Source: Speluncibacter jeojiensis
GTDB lineage: Bacteria; Actinomycetota; Actinomycetes; Mycobacteriales; Mycobacteriaceae
Length of the DNA stretch: 64,000 nt
Assembly: GCF_029589495.1 (NCBI RefSeq)
Contig: NZ_JAAIVF010000005.1
Location: 186,001-250,000 of the forward strand
Direction of reading: 5' to 3'
Position 1 is the stretch's first letter, and every line of letters starts with the position of its first letter. Below the pieces are notes generated by a model. It was given only the letters and a program-made list of their open reading frames with translations, was not told where the DNA came from and ran no database searches. This document shows, one piece after another, positions 17,793 through 25,314 of the stretch. The position numbers and the translations under genes are program-made.

Positions 17793-19391
17793 ATGTCGCT
17801 CAATCTCGCAGATCTCTTCGAAGCCGTCTCGGACGCCGTCCCCGAGGATCGGGTCGCGATCGTCTACAACGGTGAACGCATCACCTACCGACAGCTCGAC
17901 GAGCGCGCCAACCAGCTCGCCCACCAGCTGATTTCTCGCGGGGTTCAGCCCGGTGACCACGTGGGCCTGCACATGCGCAACAGCCCTCAGTTCATCGAGT
18001 CGCTGCTCGGTTGCCTCAAGGCCCGTGCGGTCCCGATCAACATCAACTACCGGTACACGGAGAAGGAGCTGAGCTACCTCTACGACAACGCGCAGCTGGT
18101 CGCGTTGGTCGTCGACGGCGAGTTCACCCAGGCCGCCGCCGCGGTCGTTCCCGAGTGCCCGAAACTGCAACACGTACTCGTCGTCGACCCGGATCCGCAG
18201 GTGCGGTTCGACGGCGTCACGGTCGACGACTACGACGCCACCGTGCGGGCCCAGTCGACGGCGCGCGACTTCGGCGAGCGCAGCGACGACGACCACTTCA
18301 TCGTCTACACCGGCGGCACGACAGGCATGCCCAAGGGTGTCGTGTGGCGTCAGGAAGACTTCTACATGGCCGCCCTGCACGGCGGCAACCACTACGGCGA
18401 CCCGTACCTGGACACCGAGTCGCTGGCGGCCGCGGTCAAGGCCAACGAGTTCCCGATCAGCTTCCTGGTGACCGCCCCGCTCATGCACGGTGCGGCCGTC
18501 TACTCGCTGTTCGCGGCCTTCTTCACCGGGTCCAAGCAGGTCGTCATGCGCAACTACGACCCGGTCGAGGCGCTGCAGATGATCGACGCCGAGAAGATCA
18601 TGTGCGTCATGGTCGTCGGCGACGCCATCTGCCGCCCGCTCGCCGACGCGATCGAGGCGCACGGCGATGAATACGACCTCAGCTCGGTGGTGCTCATCGG
18701 CTCCGGCGGTGCGCTGTGGTCGAAGAGCGTGCGCGACAAGCTCACCGAGTTGCTGCCGAACTGCTACATGCGTGACGGCTTCGGCTCCTCCGAGTCGGGT
18801 GTCGACGGCACCGTCGACGTCGGTGCCGACGGCGCGCTGCGGATCCCGGGCGGGCCGAACATCACGGTCGTGGACGAGCGTCTGCGCCCGCTGGAGGCCG
18901 GCTCCGACACGATGGGCTACATCGCGCGGCGCGGCAACGTGCCGCTCGGGTACTTCAACGACCCGGTCAAGAGCGCCGAGACCTTCCCGGTCGTCGACGG
19001 GGTCCGGATGTCTGTCCTCGGTGACATGGGCAAGATCGAGGCGGACGGCACGATCGTGCTGCTCGGCCGCGGCTCGATGTGCATCAACACCGGCGGCGAG
19101 AAGGTCTTCCCGGAAGAGGTCGAGCAGGCGCTCAAGGCGCATCCCGCGGTGATGGACGCGCTGGTGGCGGGCGCCCCGGACGACAAGTTCGGGGAGCGCG
19201 TCGCGGCCGTGGTCGAGTTGCGTGCGGGCTTCGAGGGCACCACGGTCGACGACATCGTCGAGCACTGCCGCAAGGAGATCGCCGGCTACAAGATCCCGCG
19301 CTCGATCGTCGTGGTGCCCACCATCGTGCGGTCGCCGAGCGGTAAGGCGGACTATCGCTGGGCCCGCGCCACGGTGGCGCAGCCCAGCTAG
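17793..19391 (+). CDS. FadD19-like (steroid-type) acyl-CoA synthetase
   Basis: 532 aa ANL ligase. Motifs: YTGGTTGMPKGVVW (P-loop), GFGSSESG, LGDMGKIEADG, and the C-terminal SGKADYRWA with the catalytic Lys. Features typical of FadD17/FadD19 sterol-side-chain ligases are the N-terminal LNLADLFEAVSDAVPEDR, NINYRYTEKELSYL, GRGSMCINTGGEKVFPEEVE and IAGYKIPRS. It would activate a steroid or long side-chain acid with ATP and CoA. A weak ribosome site precedes ATG 17793. It is divergent from TetR-TauD and controlled from a region with two dyads. Confidence 0.88.
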   Translation: MSLNLADLFEAVSDAVPEDRVAIVYNGERITYRQLDERANQLAHQLISRGVQPGDHVGLHMRNSPQFIESLLGCLKARAVPININYRYTEKELSYLYDNAQLVALVVDGEFTQAAAAVVPECPKLQHVLVVDPDPQVRFDGVTVDDYDATVRAQSTARDFGERSDDDHFIVYTGGTTGMPKGVVWRQEDFYMAALHGGNHYGDPYLDTESLAAAVKANEFPISFLVTAPLMHGAAVYSLFAAFFTGSKQVVMRNYDPVEALQMIDAEKIMCVMVVGDAICRPLADAIEAHGDEYDLSSVVLIGSGGALWSKSVRDKLTELLPNCYMRDGFGSSESGVDGTVDVGADGALRIPGGPNITVVDERLRPLEAGSDTMGYIARRGNVPLGYFNDPVKSAETFPVVDGVRMSVLGDMGKIEADGTIVLLGRGSMCINTGGEKVFPEEVEQALKAHPAVMDALVAGAPDDKFGERVAAVVELRAGFEGTTVDDIVEHCRKEIAGYKIPRSIVVVPTIVRSPSGKADYRWARATVAQPS

Positions 19392-19497
19392 CAGGCAAGC
19401 GTCGGGAGACGCGGGATCGGCCACAGGGTGGGCCGTTATCGTGGAGTGATCCCGGAGTAGGTGTTGTGCGGATTCGCGAGAATGGCGGCGGAATTCG

Positions 19498-20217
19498 ATG
19501 AGTGATTCGGTGTCCACCGGATGGACCGATTCGGAGCCCTCGGCGCGCAACGTTTCCGGACCGACCGGTCGGTATCGACCAGACTCGGCGTCAGGCGCCG
19601 ACCCGTCGACGACGGGTCGGCGCCTGACGCGTCGAGAGCGCAACAAGATCGAGACCCGCGCCCGCCTGCTCCAGTCGGCGCGGCGGTTGTTCGCCGTCAA
19701 GGGGGTGTCGGGCACCACGGTCGAGGACGTCGCCTCGGCCGCCGAAGTGTCCCGTGCGACGTTCTTCAACTACTTCCAGGGCAAGGACGCCGTGCTGGAG
19801 GCACTGTGGGTCGACCAGATGATCGCCTTCCACGCCTCGGTCGAGAAGTTGCTGCGTGAGCCGGCGTCCACGCTCGACCGGATGCGCCGTCTGTTCGCGG
19901 AGTTCGTCATCGTCGCGGACGACCGGCCCGCCTACATCCGGGTGGTCACCGGCGACCTGGACCGCGACACCCGGGACCCCCGGGCCGGCGCGCAGCGCAG
20001 TGACATGTTCCATTCCGCGGTGGTCGATCTCGTCGAGGCGGGCGTGGCGCAGGGTGACGTCCGCCGGGACTATCCGCCGGAGTTCCTGGCCGAGATGTTC
20101 GGGGGCATCTACGCGGCGGTGATCCGCCGCTGGCGGTTCGATCCCGGCTACGACCTGGGCGGTGCGTTCGAGCAGGCGGCGCGGTTCATCGCGGAGGCGC
20201 TGGCCCCGCCGGTCTGA
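19498..20217 (+). CDS. TetR-family regulator with hairpin-bearing N-terminal extension
   Basis: 239 aa. A 43-residue Ser/Gly/Thr-rich extension precedes the TetR domain, which begins around LTRRERNKIETRARLL; the HTH is TTVEDVASAAEVSRATFFNYF. The coding DNA for residues 31-45 is a perfect 43-bp hairpin (19588-19630), unusual inside a gene. There is no better start after the hairpin (only CTG), so ATG 19498 is kept, although its ribosome site is weak. It lies 106 bp after the FadD19-like gene and may be on the same transcript. Confidence 0.82.
   Translation: MSDSVSTGWTDSEPSARNVSGPTGRYRPDSASGADPSTTGRRLTRRERNKIETRARLLQSARRLFAVKGVSGTTVEDVASAAEVSRATFFNYFQGKDAVLEALWVDQMIAFHASVEKLLREPASTLDRMRRLFAEFVIVADDRPAYIRVVTGDLDRDTRDPRAGAQRSDMFHSAVVDLVEAGVAQGDVRRDYPPEFLAEMFGGIYAAVIRRWRFDPGYDLGGAFEQAARFIAEALAPPV
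19588..19630. repeat. Perfect 20-bp-arm inverted repeat inside tetR 5' end
   Basis: The 20 bases 19588-19607 are the exact reverse complement of 19611-19630, with GAC as the loop. GC-rich and without mismatch, it would form a very stable mRNA hairpin. It lies 90 bp into the coding frame of the TetR gene and about 200 bp after the FadD19-like stop, so it could act as attenuator, readthrough terminator for fadD, or protein binding site. Confidence 0.85.
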
Positions 20218-20249
20218 GATCCCAACGGGACGGCCGGCCCCCGCAGACG

Positions 20250-20292
20250 ACTCGTCCCCGGTGTGACCGCAAGGGTCGCGCCGGGGACGAGT
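20250..20292. terminator. Terminator between convergent tetR and SDR
   Basis: ACTCGTCCCCGG (20250-20261) pairs perfectly with CCGGGGACGAGT (20281-20292); an inner GACC/GGTC pair extends the hairpin. Confidence 0.75.
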
Positions 20293-20317
20293 TCGGTGTT
20301 GCGGCCGGGGTGCCCGG

Positions 20318-21061
20318 TCAGCGGAGCATGATGCTGCCGCCGTCGACCATCAGGGTCTGACCGGTCATGTAGCTCGCGTCGGCGCTGGCCAGGAACACCG
20401 CGACCCGGCCGATGTCCGACTCGGGGTCGCCGAAACGGTGCAGCGGCGTCTTGGCCAGCAACGTCTCCTCGATGCCGGGGTTCGCGGCGATGTACGCCTT
20501 GACACCCTCGGTCGCCGCCAGCGGCGAGATGATGTTGACGTTGATGTTGTCCGCCGCCCACTCGTTCGCGGCGACCCGGCTGATCGCCCGGATCGCCTCC
20601 TTGGCGGCGGCGTAGGACGACTGGGTCACGTCACCCTTCAACCCCGCGCCGGAGGCGAAGTTGATCACGGATCCCTGGGCTGCCTTGAGCTGCTCGTGGC
20701 AGGCCTGCATCAGCCAGAAGGTGGGGTAGAACCCGGTCCCGAAGGACAGGTCCAGCATCTCCTGTGTGGTCTCCATCAGTGGTGCCTGCCGGGAGGCGTG
20801 GGCGTTGTTCACCAGCACGCTCACCGAGCCGAAGGCGTCCACGGCGGCGTCGCGGATCCGCGACGCGTTCTCCTGCTTGGAGATGTCGACGCCGAGATAC
20901 TTTGCGGTGCCGTCGAATTCGGATTCGAGCGCGCGACCTGCCTCGTCGTTGATGTCGACGATGAGGACGCGGGCGCCCTCCTTGACGAACGCGCGGACGA
21001 TGCCGCGCCCGATGCCGCCGGCCCCGCCGGTGACGATCGCGACCTTGCCTTCAAGCCTCAT
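20318..21061 (-). CDS. Short-chain dehydrogenase/reductase
   Basis: 247 aa from ATG 21061 (MRLEGKVAIVTGGAGG). Classical SDR: TGGAGGIGRG cofactor loop, LVNNAHASR, catalytic YAAAKEAI with Ser-Tyr-Lys (SSYAAAK), and C-terminal MTGQTLMVDGG. NAD(P)-dependent oxidation or reduction of a hydroxyl or keto group; substrate not readable. It starts 22 bp after the stop of the larger SDR (21084-22007) on the same strand, so the two form an operon whose promoter holds a GAA-N5-TTC dyad shared with other steroid genes in the window. Confidence 0.9.
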   Translation of the reverse strand: MRLEGKVAIVTGGAGGIGRGIVRAFVKEGARVLIVDINDEAGRALESEFDGTAKYLGVDISKQENASRIRDAAVDAFGSVSVLVNNAHASRQAPLMETTQEMLDLSFGTGFYPTFWLMQACHEQLKAAQGSVINFASGAGLKGDVTQSSYAAAKEAIRAISRVAANEWAADNINVNIISPLAATEGVKAYIAANPGIEETLLAKTPLHRFGDPESDIGRVAVFLASADASYMTGQTLMVDGGSIMLR

Positions 21062-21083
21062 TGAGATGTGTTTCCCTTCGTCG

Positions 21084-22007
21084 TCAGTCGATGGCCAGCG
21101 CGGGCTTCTCCAGCTCGGCGACGCTGTACGCGCTGTAGGTCTCATACTGCCCGCGTCCCGAGAAGTACGGGGTCAGTTGACGGTCGATCTCCTCGGCGTC
21201 GAAGGCGCCGGTCGGTGCGTCGAATCGGTTCTCGACCTTCGGCGAGTCCATCAGCGCGATCATCTTGCCGTACACCACGAACACCTGACCGGTGATCTCC
21301 TCGGAGGCGGGCGCGGCCAGGTAGCGCACCAGGGTGGCGACGCGCTCCGGGGACAGCGGGTCGAGCGAGGTCGCGCCGTCGGCGCGGTCGCCGAAGGCCT
21401 CGGCGGTCATCGCGGTCCTGGCACGCGGGCAGATCGCGTTGGCGCGAACGCCGTAGCGGGACAGGCCCTGCGAGGTCGACAGCGTCAGCGCGACGATGCC
21501 GGCCTTGGCGGCGGAGTAGTTGGGCTGACCGGCCGAGCCGAACAGGAAGGCCTCGGAGGAGGTGTTGATCACGCGGCCGTACACGGGCGCGCCGGCGGCC
21601 TTGCTGGCCTCGCGCCAGTGCACCGCGGCGGCGTGCGAGGTGACGGCGTGGCCCTTGAGGTGCACCTTGATGACGTCGTCCCAGTCGGACTCGGTCAGGT
21701 TGAAGATCATCTTGTCGCGGATGATGCCGGCGTTGTTCACCAGGATGTCGAACGAGCCGAACTTCTCGACCGCGGTCTGCACCAGGCGTGCGCCCAGCGC
21801 CCACTCGCCGACGTCGCCGGTGACGGCAACGGCCTGACCGCCCGCGGCGACGATCTCGTCGACCACGTCGTTGGCCTGCGGGCCCATGTCGTTGACGACG
21901 ACGGCGGCGCCGGCCGCCGCGAGGGCGAGGGCTTCGGACCGGCCCAGGCCTGCCCCGGCTCCGGTGACGACGGCGGCCTTGCCCGCCAAGCTCAGTGACT
22001 CGCTCAT
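21084..22007 (-). CDS. Hydroxysteroid-dehydrogenase-like SDR (Hsd4A type)
   Basis: 307 aa from ATG 22007, preceded by GAGGAG; an upstream open frame to 22379 is discarded. The cofactor loop TGAGAGLGRSEALALA, NDMGPQ, LVNNAGIIRDKMIFNLTE, catalytic NYSAAKAGI and the C-terminal extension after residue 250 match the multifunctional-enzyme-2-like SDRs, which include the mycobacterial 17beta/22-hydroxysteroid dehydrogenase Rv3502c. It probably oxidises a 3-hydroxyacyl-CoA of the steroid side chain or a ring hydroxyl. First gene of a two-gene operon divergent from an IclR gene. Confidence 0.88.
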   Translation of the reverse strand: MSESLSLAGKAAVVTGAGAGLGRSEALALAAAGAAVVVNDMGPQANDVVDEIVAAGGQAVAVTGDVGEWALGARLVQTAVEKFGSFDILVNNAGIIRDKMIFNLTESDWDDVIKVHLKGHAVTSHAAAVHWREASKAAGAPVYGRVINTSSEAFLFGSAGQPNYSAAKAGIVALTLSTSQGLSRYGVRANAICPRARTAMTAEAFGDRADGATSLDPLSPERVATLVRYLAAPASEEITGQVFVVYGKMIALMDSPKVENRFDAPTGAFDAEEIDRQLTPYFSGRGQYETYSAYSVAELEKPALAID

Positions 22008-22050
22008 GTGTGGACTCCTCGGTGGGGCGGTGTGCGCCGGACGACGGAAA

Positions 22051-22066
22051 TTTGAACCCAATTCTA
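22051..22066. promoter_or_regulatory. GAA-N5-TTC motif, copy 1 (SDR operon promoter)
   Basis: On the minus strand AGAATTGGGTTCAAA. GAA-N5-TTC occupies 22054-22064, 44 bp upstream of the SDR start. It is AT-rich in a GC-rich region. The same pattern A-GAA-N5-TTC-AA occurs at 22418-22431 and 33243-33256. Confidence 0.5.
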
Positions 22067-22239
22067 TTTGCGTCGGGAGCGCTCGACCCGCGCGCGGTCT
22101 CACTGACCGAAACTCCGGGCCGGACGATGATGTGATGGGCGACCCGTCGTCTGCGACGTGTGATCCCGGTCTCCGGGAGTGCTTCGCCGCGACGGCCGGA
22201 CCTGTCCTTTCCTGGTGATTCCAGGAGTGGGGAGTCGTG

Positions 22240-22281
22240 ATGAACATTGCGCATGCACCGGGCGCCGAGGTGGCCGGCTGA
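22240..22281 (+). CDS. Possible 13-residue leader peptide
   Basis: ATG 22240, after AGGAGTGGGGAG, encodes MNIAHAPGAEVAG and stops at TGA 22279-22281. A terminator-like hairpin follows at 22320-22358, then the iclR promoter area. The ribosome site is better than that of many genes here. It could be a leader peptide, a tiny protein or chance; nothing in the residues suggests a function. Confidence 0.3.
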   Translation: MNIAHAPGAEVAG

Positions 22282-22319
22282 CGAGCGCCTGCTGAATCGC
22301 AGCTGACGAGCCTGTTACG

Positions 22320-22358
22320 CGAGGTCGGCGCGCACCCGAGCGGTGCGGGCCGGCCTCG
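22320..22358. terminator. Hairpin upstream of iclR
   Basis: A stem of 17 positions (22320-22336 with 22342-22358) with two imperfect pairs and a 5-nt loop. It lies after the small open frame and before the IclR promoter; possible terminator or attenuator. Confidence 0.4.
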
Positions 22359-22417
22359 TCGTGCGTCCGGTTCGGACACGCCCTGTGGCGTGTGTTCCGC
22401 ATCACTGATACAGTTTA

Positions 22418-22431
22418 AGAATCAATTTCAA
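22418..22431. promoter_or_regulatory. GAA-N5-TTC motif, copy 2 (iclR promoter)
   Basis: AGAATCAATTTCAA with GAA-N5-TTC at 22419-22429, 51 bp before the IclR start codon. Suggests autoregulation by the adjacent IclR protein. Confidence 0.5.
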
Positions 22432-22481
22432 TTTCGACCTGTAAGCCCAGGTCGGATGCACTGTTGAGCCAGGAGGCGGAA

Positions 22482-23363
22482 ATGGCAACTGTCGTCACCG
22501 ACAAGGCCACACCCTGCGCGCAGCGGGATCTCCCGCCGTCGATGGTGGAGCGGATGACGCTCATCCTCGACGCCTTCGACCGGCGCTCGACCCGGTTGAA
22601 CCTCGAGGAGGTCGCCAGCCGGACCCGGCTGCCCCGCTCGACGGCCCACCGGATCCTGGACCAGCTGGTCAAGCTGCACTGGCTCGACCACAGCACGCTC
22701 GGCTACAGCCTCGGTCGCCGCGCCCTCGGTCTCGGTGGACACGACGGCATGCACGGTGAGATCCGTCAGGCCGCCGCTCCGCACCTGCACGAGCTGCACC
22801 TGCGCACCGGGATGGTCGTGCACCTGGCCGTCCTCGACGGCTCCGACGAGGTGTTCCTCGACAAGCTCGGCGGCCGGTTCGCGACGACACTGGCCTCCCG
22901 CGTGGGTGGACGTAATCCCGCGCACATCACCACCGGCGGCCGCGCGATGCTCGCGTACCTCGATCCGGAGCACGTCGATGCGCTGGTCCGAGAGGCCATG
23001 CGGCGCCCGCCCATCGCGAAGGGCTGGACGCTGGGCGGGCTGCATCAGGAACTCAACCGGATCCGCCGGAACCGGGGACTGTCCATCGACCGCACCGGTG
23101 TGATGAGCATGAACTTCACGAGTGTGGCCATGGCGATCCGTGGACCCGAGGGCCCGGTCGCCTCTGTGTGCCTGTGTCCGGAATCGCGTCAGGTGCCGCT
23201 CGAGCGGGTCGCGCCGCTGGTCGTGGAGACCGCGCGGCGCATCACCGCGGACCTGTTCCCGCAGAAGCCAGCCCAGACGCGGCCGAATGTGCAGGCACTG
23301 CACTCGCGCGGCCACGACTGGTCGCCCGAGTCCGCCGACCAACTGGTGGCGTCGGGTCAGTGA
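22482..23363 (+). CDS. IclR-family regulator of the steroid cluster
   Basis: 293 aa from ATG 22482, 5 nt after AGGAGG; a TTG at 22464 is rejected. The DNA-binding wing contains LNLEEVASRTRLPRSTAHRIL. The effector domain has RTGMVVHLAVL, DKLGGRF, SRVGGRNPAH and SVCLC. The C-terminal tail (about 30 residues, QPKP/ARP-rich) is longer than usual. It is a paralogue of the IclR at 4316-5041. Located between two SDRs and the hsaD-kstD operon, it is a prime candidate for binding the GAA-N5-TTC sites. Activator or repressor mode unknown. Confidence 0.9.
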   Translation: MATVVTDKATPCAQRDLPPSMVERMTLILDAFDRRSTRLNLEEVASRTRLPRSTAHRILDQLVKLHWLDHSTLGYSLGRRALGLGGHDGMHGEIRQAAAPHLHELHLRTGMVVHLAVLDGSDEVFLDKLGGRFATTLASRVGGRNPAHITTGGRAMLAYLDPEHVDALVREAMRRPPIAKGWTLGGLHQELNRIRRNRGLSIDRTGVMSMNFTSVAMAIRGPEGPVASVCLCPESRQVPLERVAPLVVETARRITADLFPQKPAQTRPNVQALHSRGHDWSPESADQLVASGQ

Positions 23364-23373
23364 CCGGGGGGGC

Positions 23374-24270
23374 TCAGTCGTCGCGGTCATGGCCCGGATC
23401 GGCGTCGAAGGTGCATCCCGCCTGCCCTGTCAGCTCACGCAGCGCGTGCAACTGATCGCAGTAGTGGCCGGCGCCGGTGGAGACGAGGCTGACGCCGAGG
23501 ACCGTCGCGCCGGCCTCGCGGACGCGGGTGACCGCGCGCAGCGTGGCGTCGGGGTCGCCGAGCGGATCGAGTCGCCGGCCCGAGCCCAGCACCAGTTCGA
23601 ACCCGTCGGGCAGGTCGACAGTGCCGAGCATGGCCTGCAGCTCGTCCACGTTCAGTCCGAACGGAACCCAGCCGTCGCCGAATTCGGTTGCCCGGCGCAG
23701 GGACCGGCGGGTGCGCCCGCCCATCCACAGCGGCACCCGGACCTGCGCGGCGTGCGGTTCGACGACGAATCCGTCGTAGCTGTAGAACGGTCCGTCGTAC
23801 GACGGGGCGGGATCGGACAGCGATGCACGCAGGGCGCGGATCGCGTCGTCGGCGCGTGCTCCGCGGTCCTCGAACGGGGCACCGAGCAGGTCGAACTCCT
23901 CGCGCAGCGAGCCGACCCCCAGGCCCAGGACGATCCGGCCGCCGCTGACCTGATCGAGGGTGCCGTAGCGCTTCGCGATCTCCAGCGGGTGGTGGTAGCC
24001 GAGGACGAGCACCTGCGTGGCCAGTCGGATGCGGCGGGTGCGTGCCGCCAGGAAACCCAAGGTGGACAGCGGATCCCAATAGGTTCCTCCGCGTTCCACC
24101 GCGATCTCACGGGGGACCGCGACATGTTCGCTGGCGGCCACGTGGTGATAGCCCAGCCGGTCCGCGGCCGCGGCGATCTGCGCGACCTCGGCGATGCCGG
24201 CGGTGCGCTCCCATTCCGCGCGCGTACTGGGGTGCTGCACCACCACCGGCAGCACGAGTCCGATCTTCAT
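23374..24270 (-). CDS. LLM-class F420-dependent oxidoreductase
   Basis: 298 aa from ATG 24270 with GGAAGGAG upstream. Luciferase-like TIM barrel: MKIGLVLPVVVQ start, YHHVAASEHVAVPRE, RIRLATQVLVLGYHHPLEIAKRYGT split over the barrel core, VLGLGVGS, and PLWMGGRTRRSLRRA. These are typical of actinobacterial enzymes using coenzyme F420 (some use FMN). A redox step on a steroid or its degradation products is possible from context; the substrate is not evident. It is convergent with iclR (10-bp gap) and divergent from hsaD. Confidence 0.87.
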   Translation of the reverse strand: MKIGLVLPVVVQHPSTRAEWERTAGIAEVAQIAAAADRLGYHHVAASEHVAVPREIAVERGGTYWDPLSTLGFLAARTRRIRLATQVLVLGYHHPLEIAKRYGTLDQVSGGRIVLGLGVGSLREEFDLLGAPFEDRGARADDAIRALRASLSDPAPSYDGPFYSYDGFVVEPHAAQVRVPLWMGGRTRRSLRRATEFGDGWVPFGLNVDELQAMLGTVDLPDGFELVLGSGRRLDPLGDPDATLRAVTRVREAGATVLGVSLVSTGAGHYCDQLHALRELTGQAGCTFDADPGHDRDD

Positions 24271-24450
24271 GTGCCCCACTCCTTCCGCGCCGCGATCGAC
24301 CCTGTCCCCTCTACCTTGTCTCGGCCGGGCCCGATCGACGTGAAAAGCGTCTCGCTGATCGGGAACAACGGGCGAGCGCGGCAACCGCCGTCTCTACCCT
24401 CGGGTATACGGACTCGACTGTGCATCGGATTGCGAACTTAGGCGGATCAA

Positions 24451-25314
24451 ATGACGGAACTGAGCTACGAGGCGACGAAGCGGGAACTGGTCACCGACCA
24501 GGGCGTTCTGCGCTACCACGAGGCGGGTGACGGACCGCCGCTGCTGCTGCTGCACGGCTCCGGTCCGGGCGTGACCGGCTGGCGCAACTACCGCGGCGTG
24601 CTGGGCGACTTCGCGGAGCACTTCCGTTGCCTGATCCTCGAGTTCCCCGGTTTCGGCGTGAGTGACCCGGGCGACGGCCACCCCATGATGATGGCGGTGC
24701 CGGCGGTGACGCGGTTCCTCGACGGACTCGGACTCGACTCGGTCAACGTGATCGGCAACTCGATGGGCGGGATCGTGGCGGCCAACGTCGCCATCGCCCA
24801 GCCCGACCGGGTGCGCAAGCTCGTCTCGGTCGGCGGCATCGGACGCAACGTGCTCGCGCCCAGCCCGGGCGAGGGCATCAAGCTGCTCACGGAGTTCACC
24901 GACAACCCGACCCGCGAGGGCCTGATCCGCTGGCTGCACTCGATGGTCTACGACCCCGCGGTCGTGACCGAGCAGCTCATCGAGGAGCGGTGGGAGCTGG
25001 CGACCGAGCCGCAGACCCTCGAGATCGCCCGGCGGATGTACAGCAGCAAGGCCTTCGCCGCAACGCAGGCCGCGGGCAAGGCCTCCAACGTGACCCCCTA
25101 CTGGGCGCAGCTGCACAAGATCACCGCGCCGACGCTGCTCACCTGGGGCCGGGACGACCGGGTCAGCCCGGTCGACATGGCCATGCTGCCCATGCGGGAC
25201 CTGCCGAACGGTGAGCTGCACGTGTTCCCCAACTGCGGCCACTGGACCATGATCGAGGCGAAGGACGCCTGGGTCGCCGCGGTGCTCGCATTCTTGCGAC
25301 GAGAAGAAAAGTGA
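24451..25314 (+). CDS. hsaD: HsaD-like meta-cleavage product hydrolase
   Basis: 287 aa alpha/beta hydrolase of the MCP-hydrolase group. Oxyanion HGSGPG at 36-41, nucleophile elbow GNSMGG with S104, acid in GRDDRVSP (D235/D236) and catalytic H264 in NCGHWTM; Mtb HsaD has S114, D241, H269. It hydrolyses the C-C bond of the ring-cleaved secosteroid (4,9-DSHA or an analogue) to HIP and 2-hydroxyhexa-2,4-dienoate. ATG 24451 is the start; the kstD start overlaps its stop (GTGA). First gene of hsaD-kstD, divergent from the LLM oxidoreductase. Confidence 0.92.
   Translation: MTELSYEATKRELVTDQGVLRYHEAGDGPPLLLLHGSGPGVTGWRNYRGVLGDFAEHFRCLILEFPGFGVSDPGDGHPMMMAVPAVTRFLDGLGLDSVNVIGNSMGGIVAANVAIAQPDRVRKLVSVGGIGRNVLAPSPGEGIKLLTEFTDNPTREGLIRWLHSMVYDPAVVTEQLIEERWELATEPQTLEIARRMYSSKAFAATQAAGKASNVTPYWAQLHKITAPTLLTWGRDDRVSPVDMAMLPMRDLPNGELHVFPNCGHWTMIEAKDAWVAAVLAFLRREEK

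Larger units (their letters stand above)
22008..22481. other. 474-bp divergent intergenic region
   Basis: Region between the SDR operon and iclR. It holds two GAA-N5-TTC dyads near its two ends, a 13-codon open frame with a good ribosome site at 22240, a 17-bp-stem hairpin at 22320-22358, a smaller hairpin at 22376-22393, and a 10-bp direct repeat GCTGACGAGC (22277-22286 and 22302-22311). No larger coding frame looks real. Confidence 0.6.
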
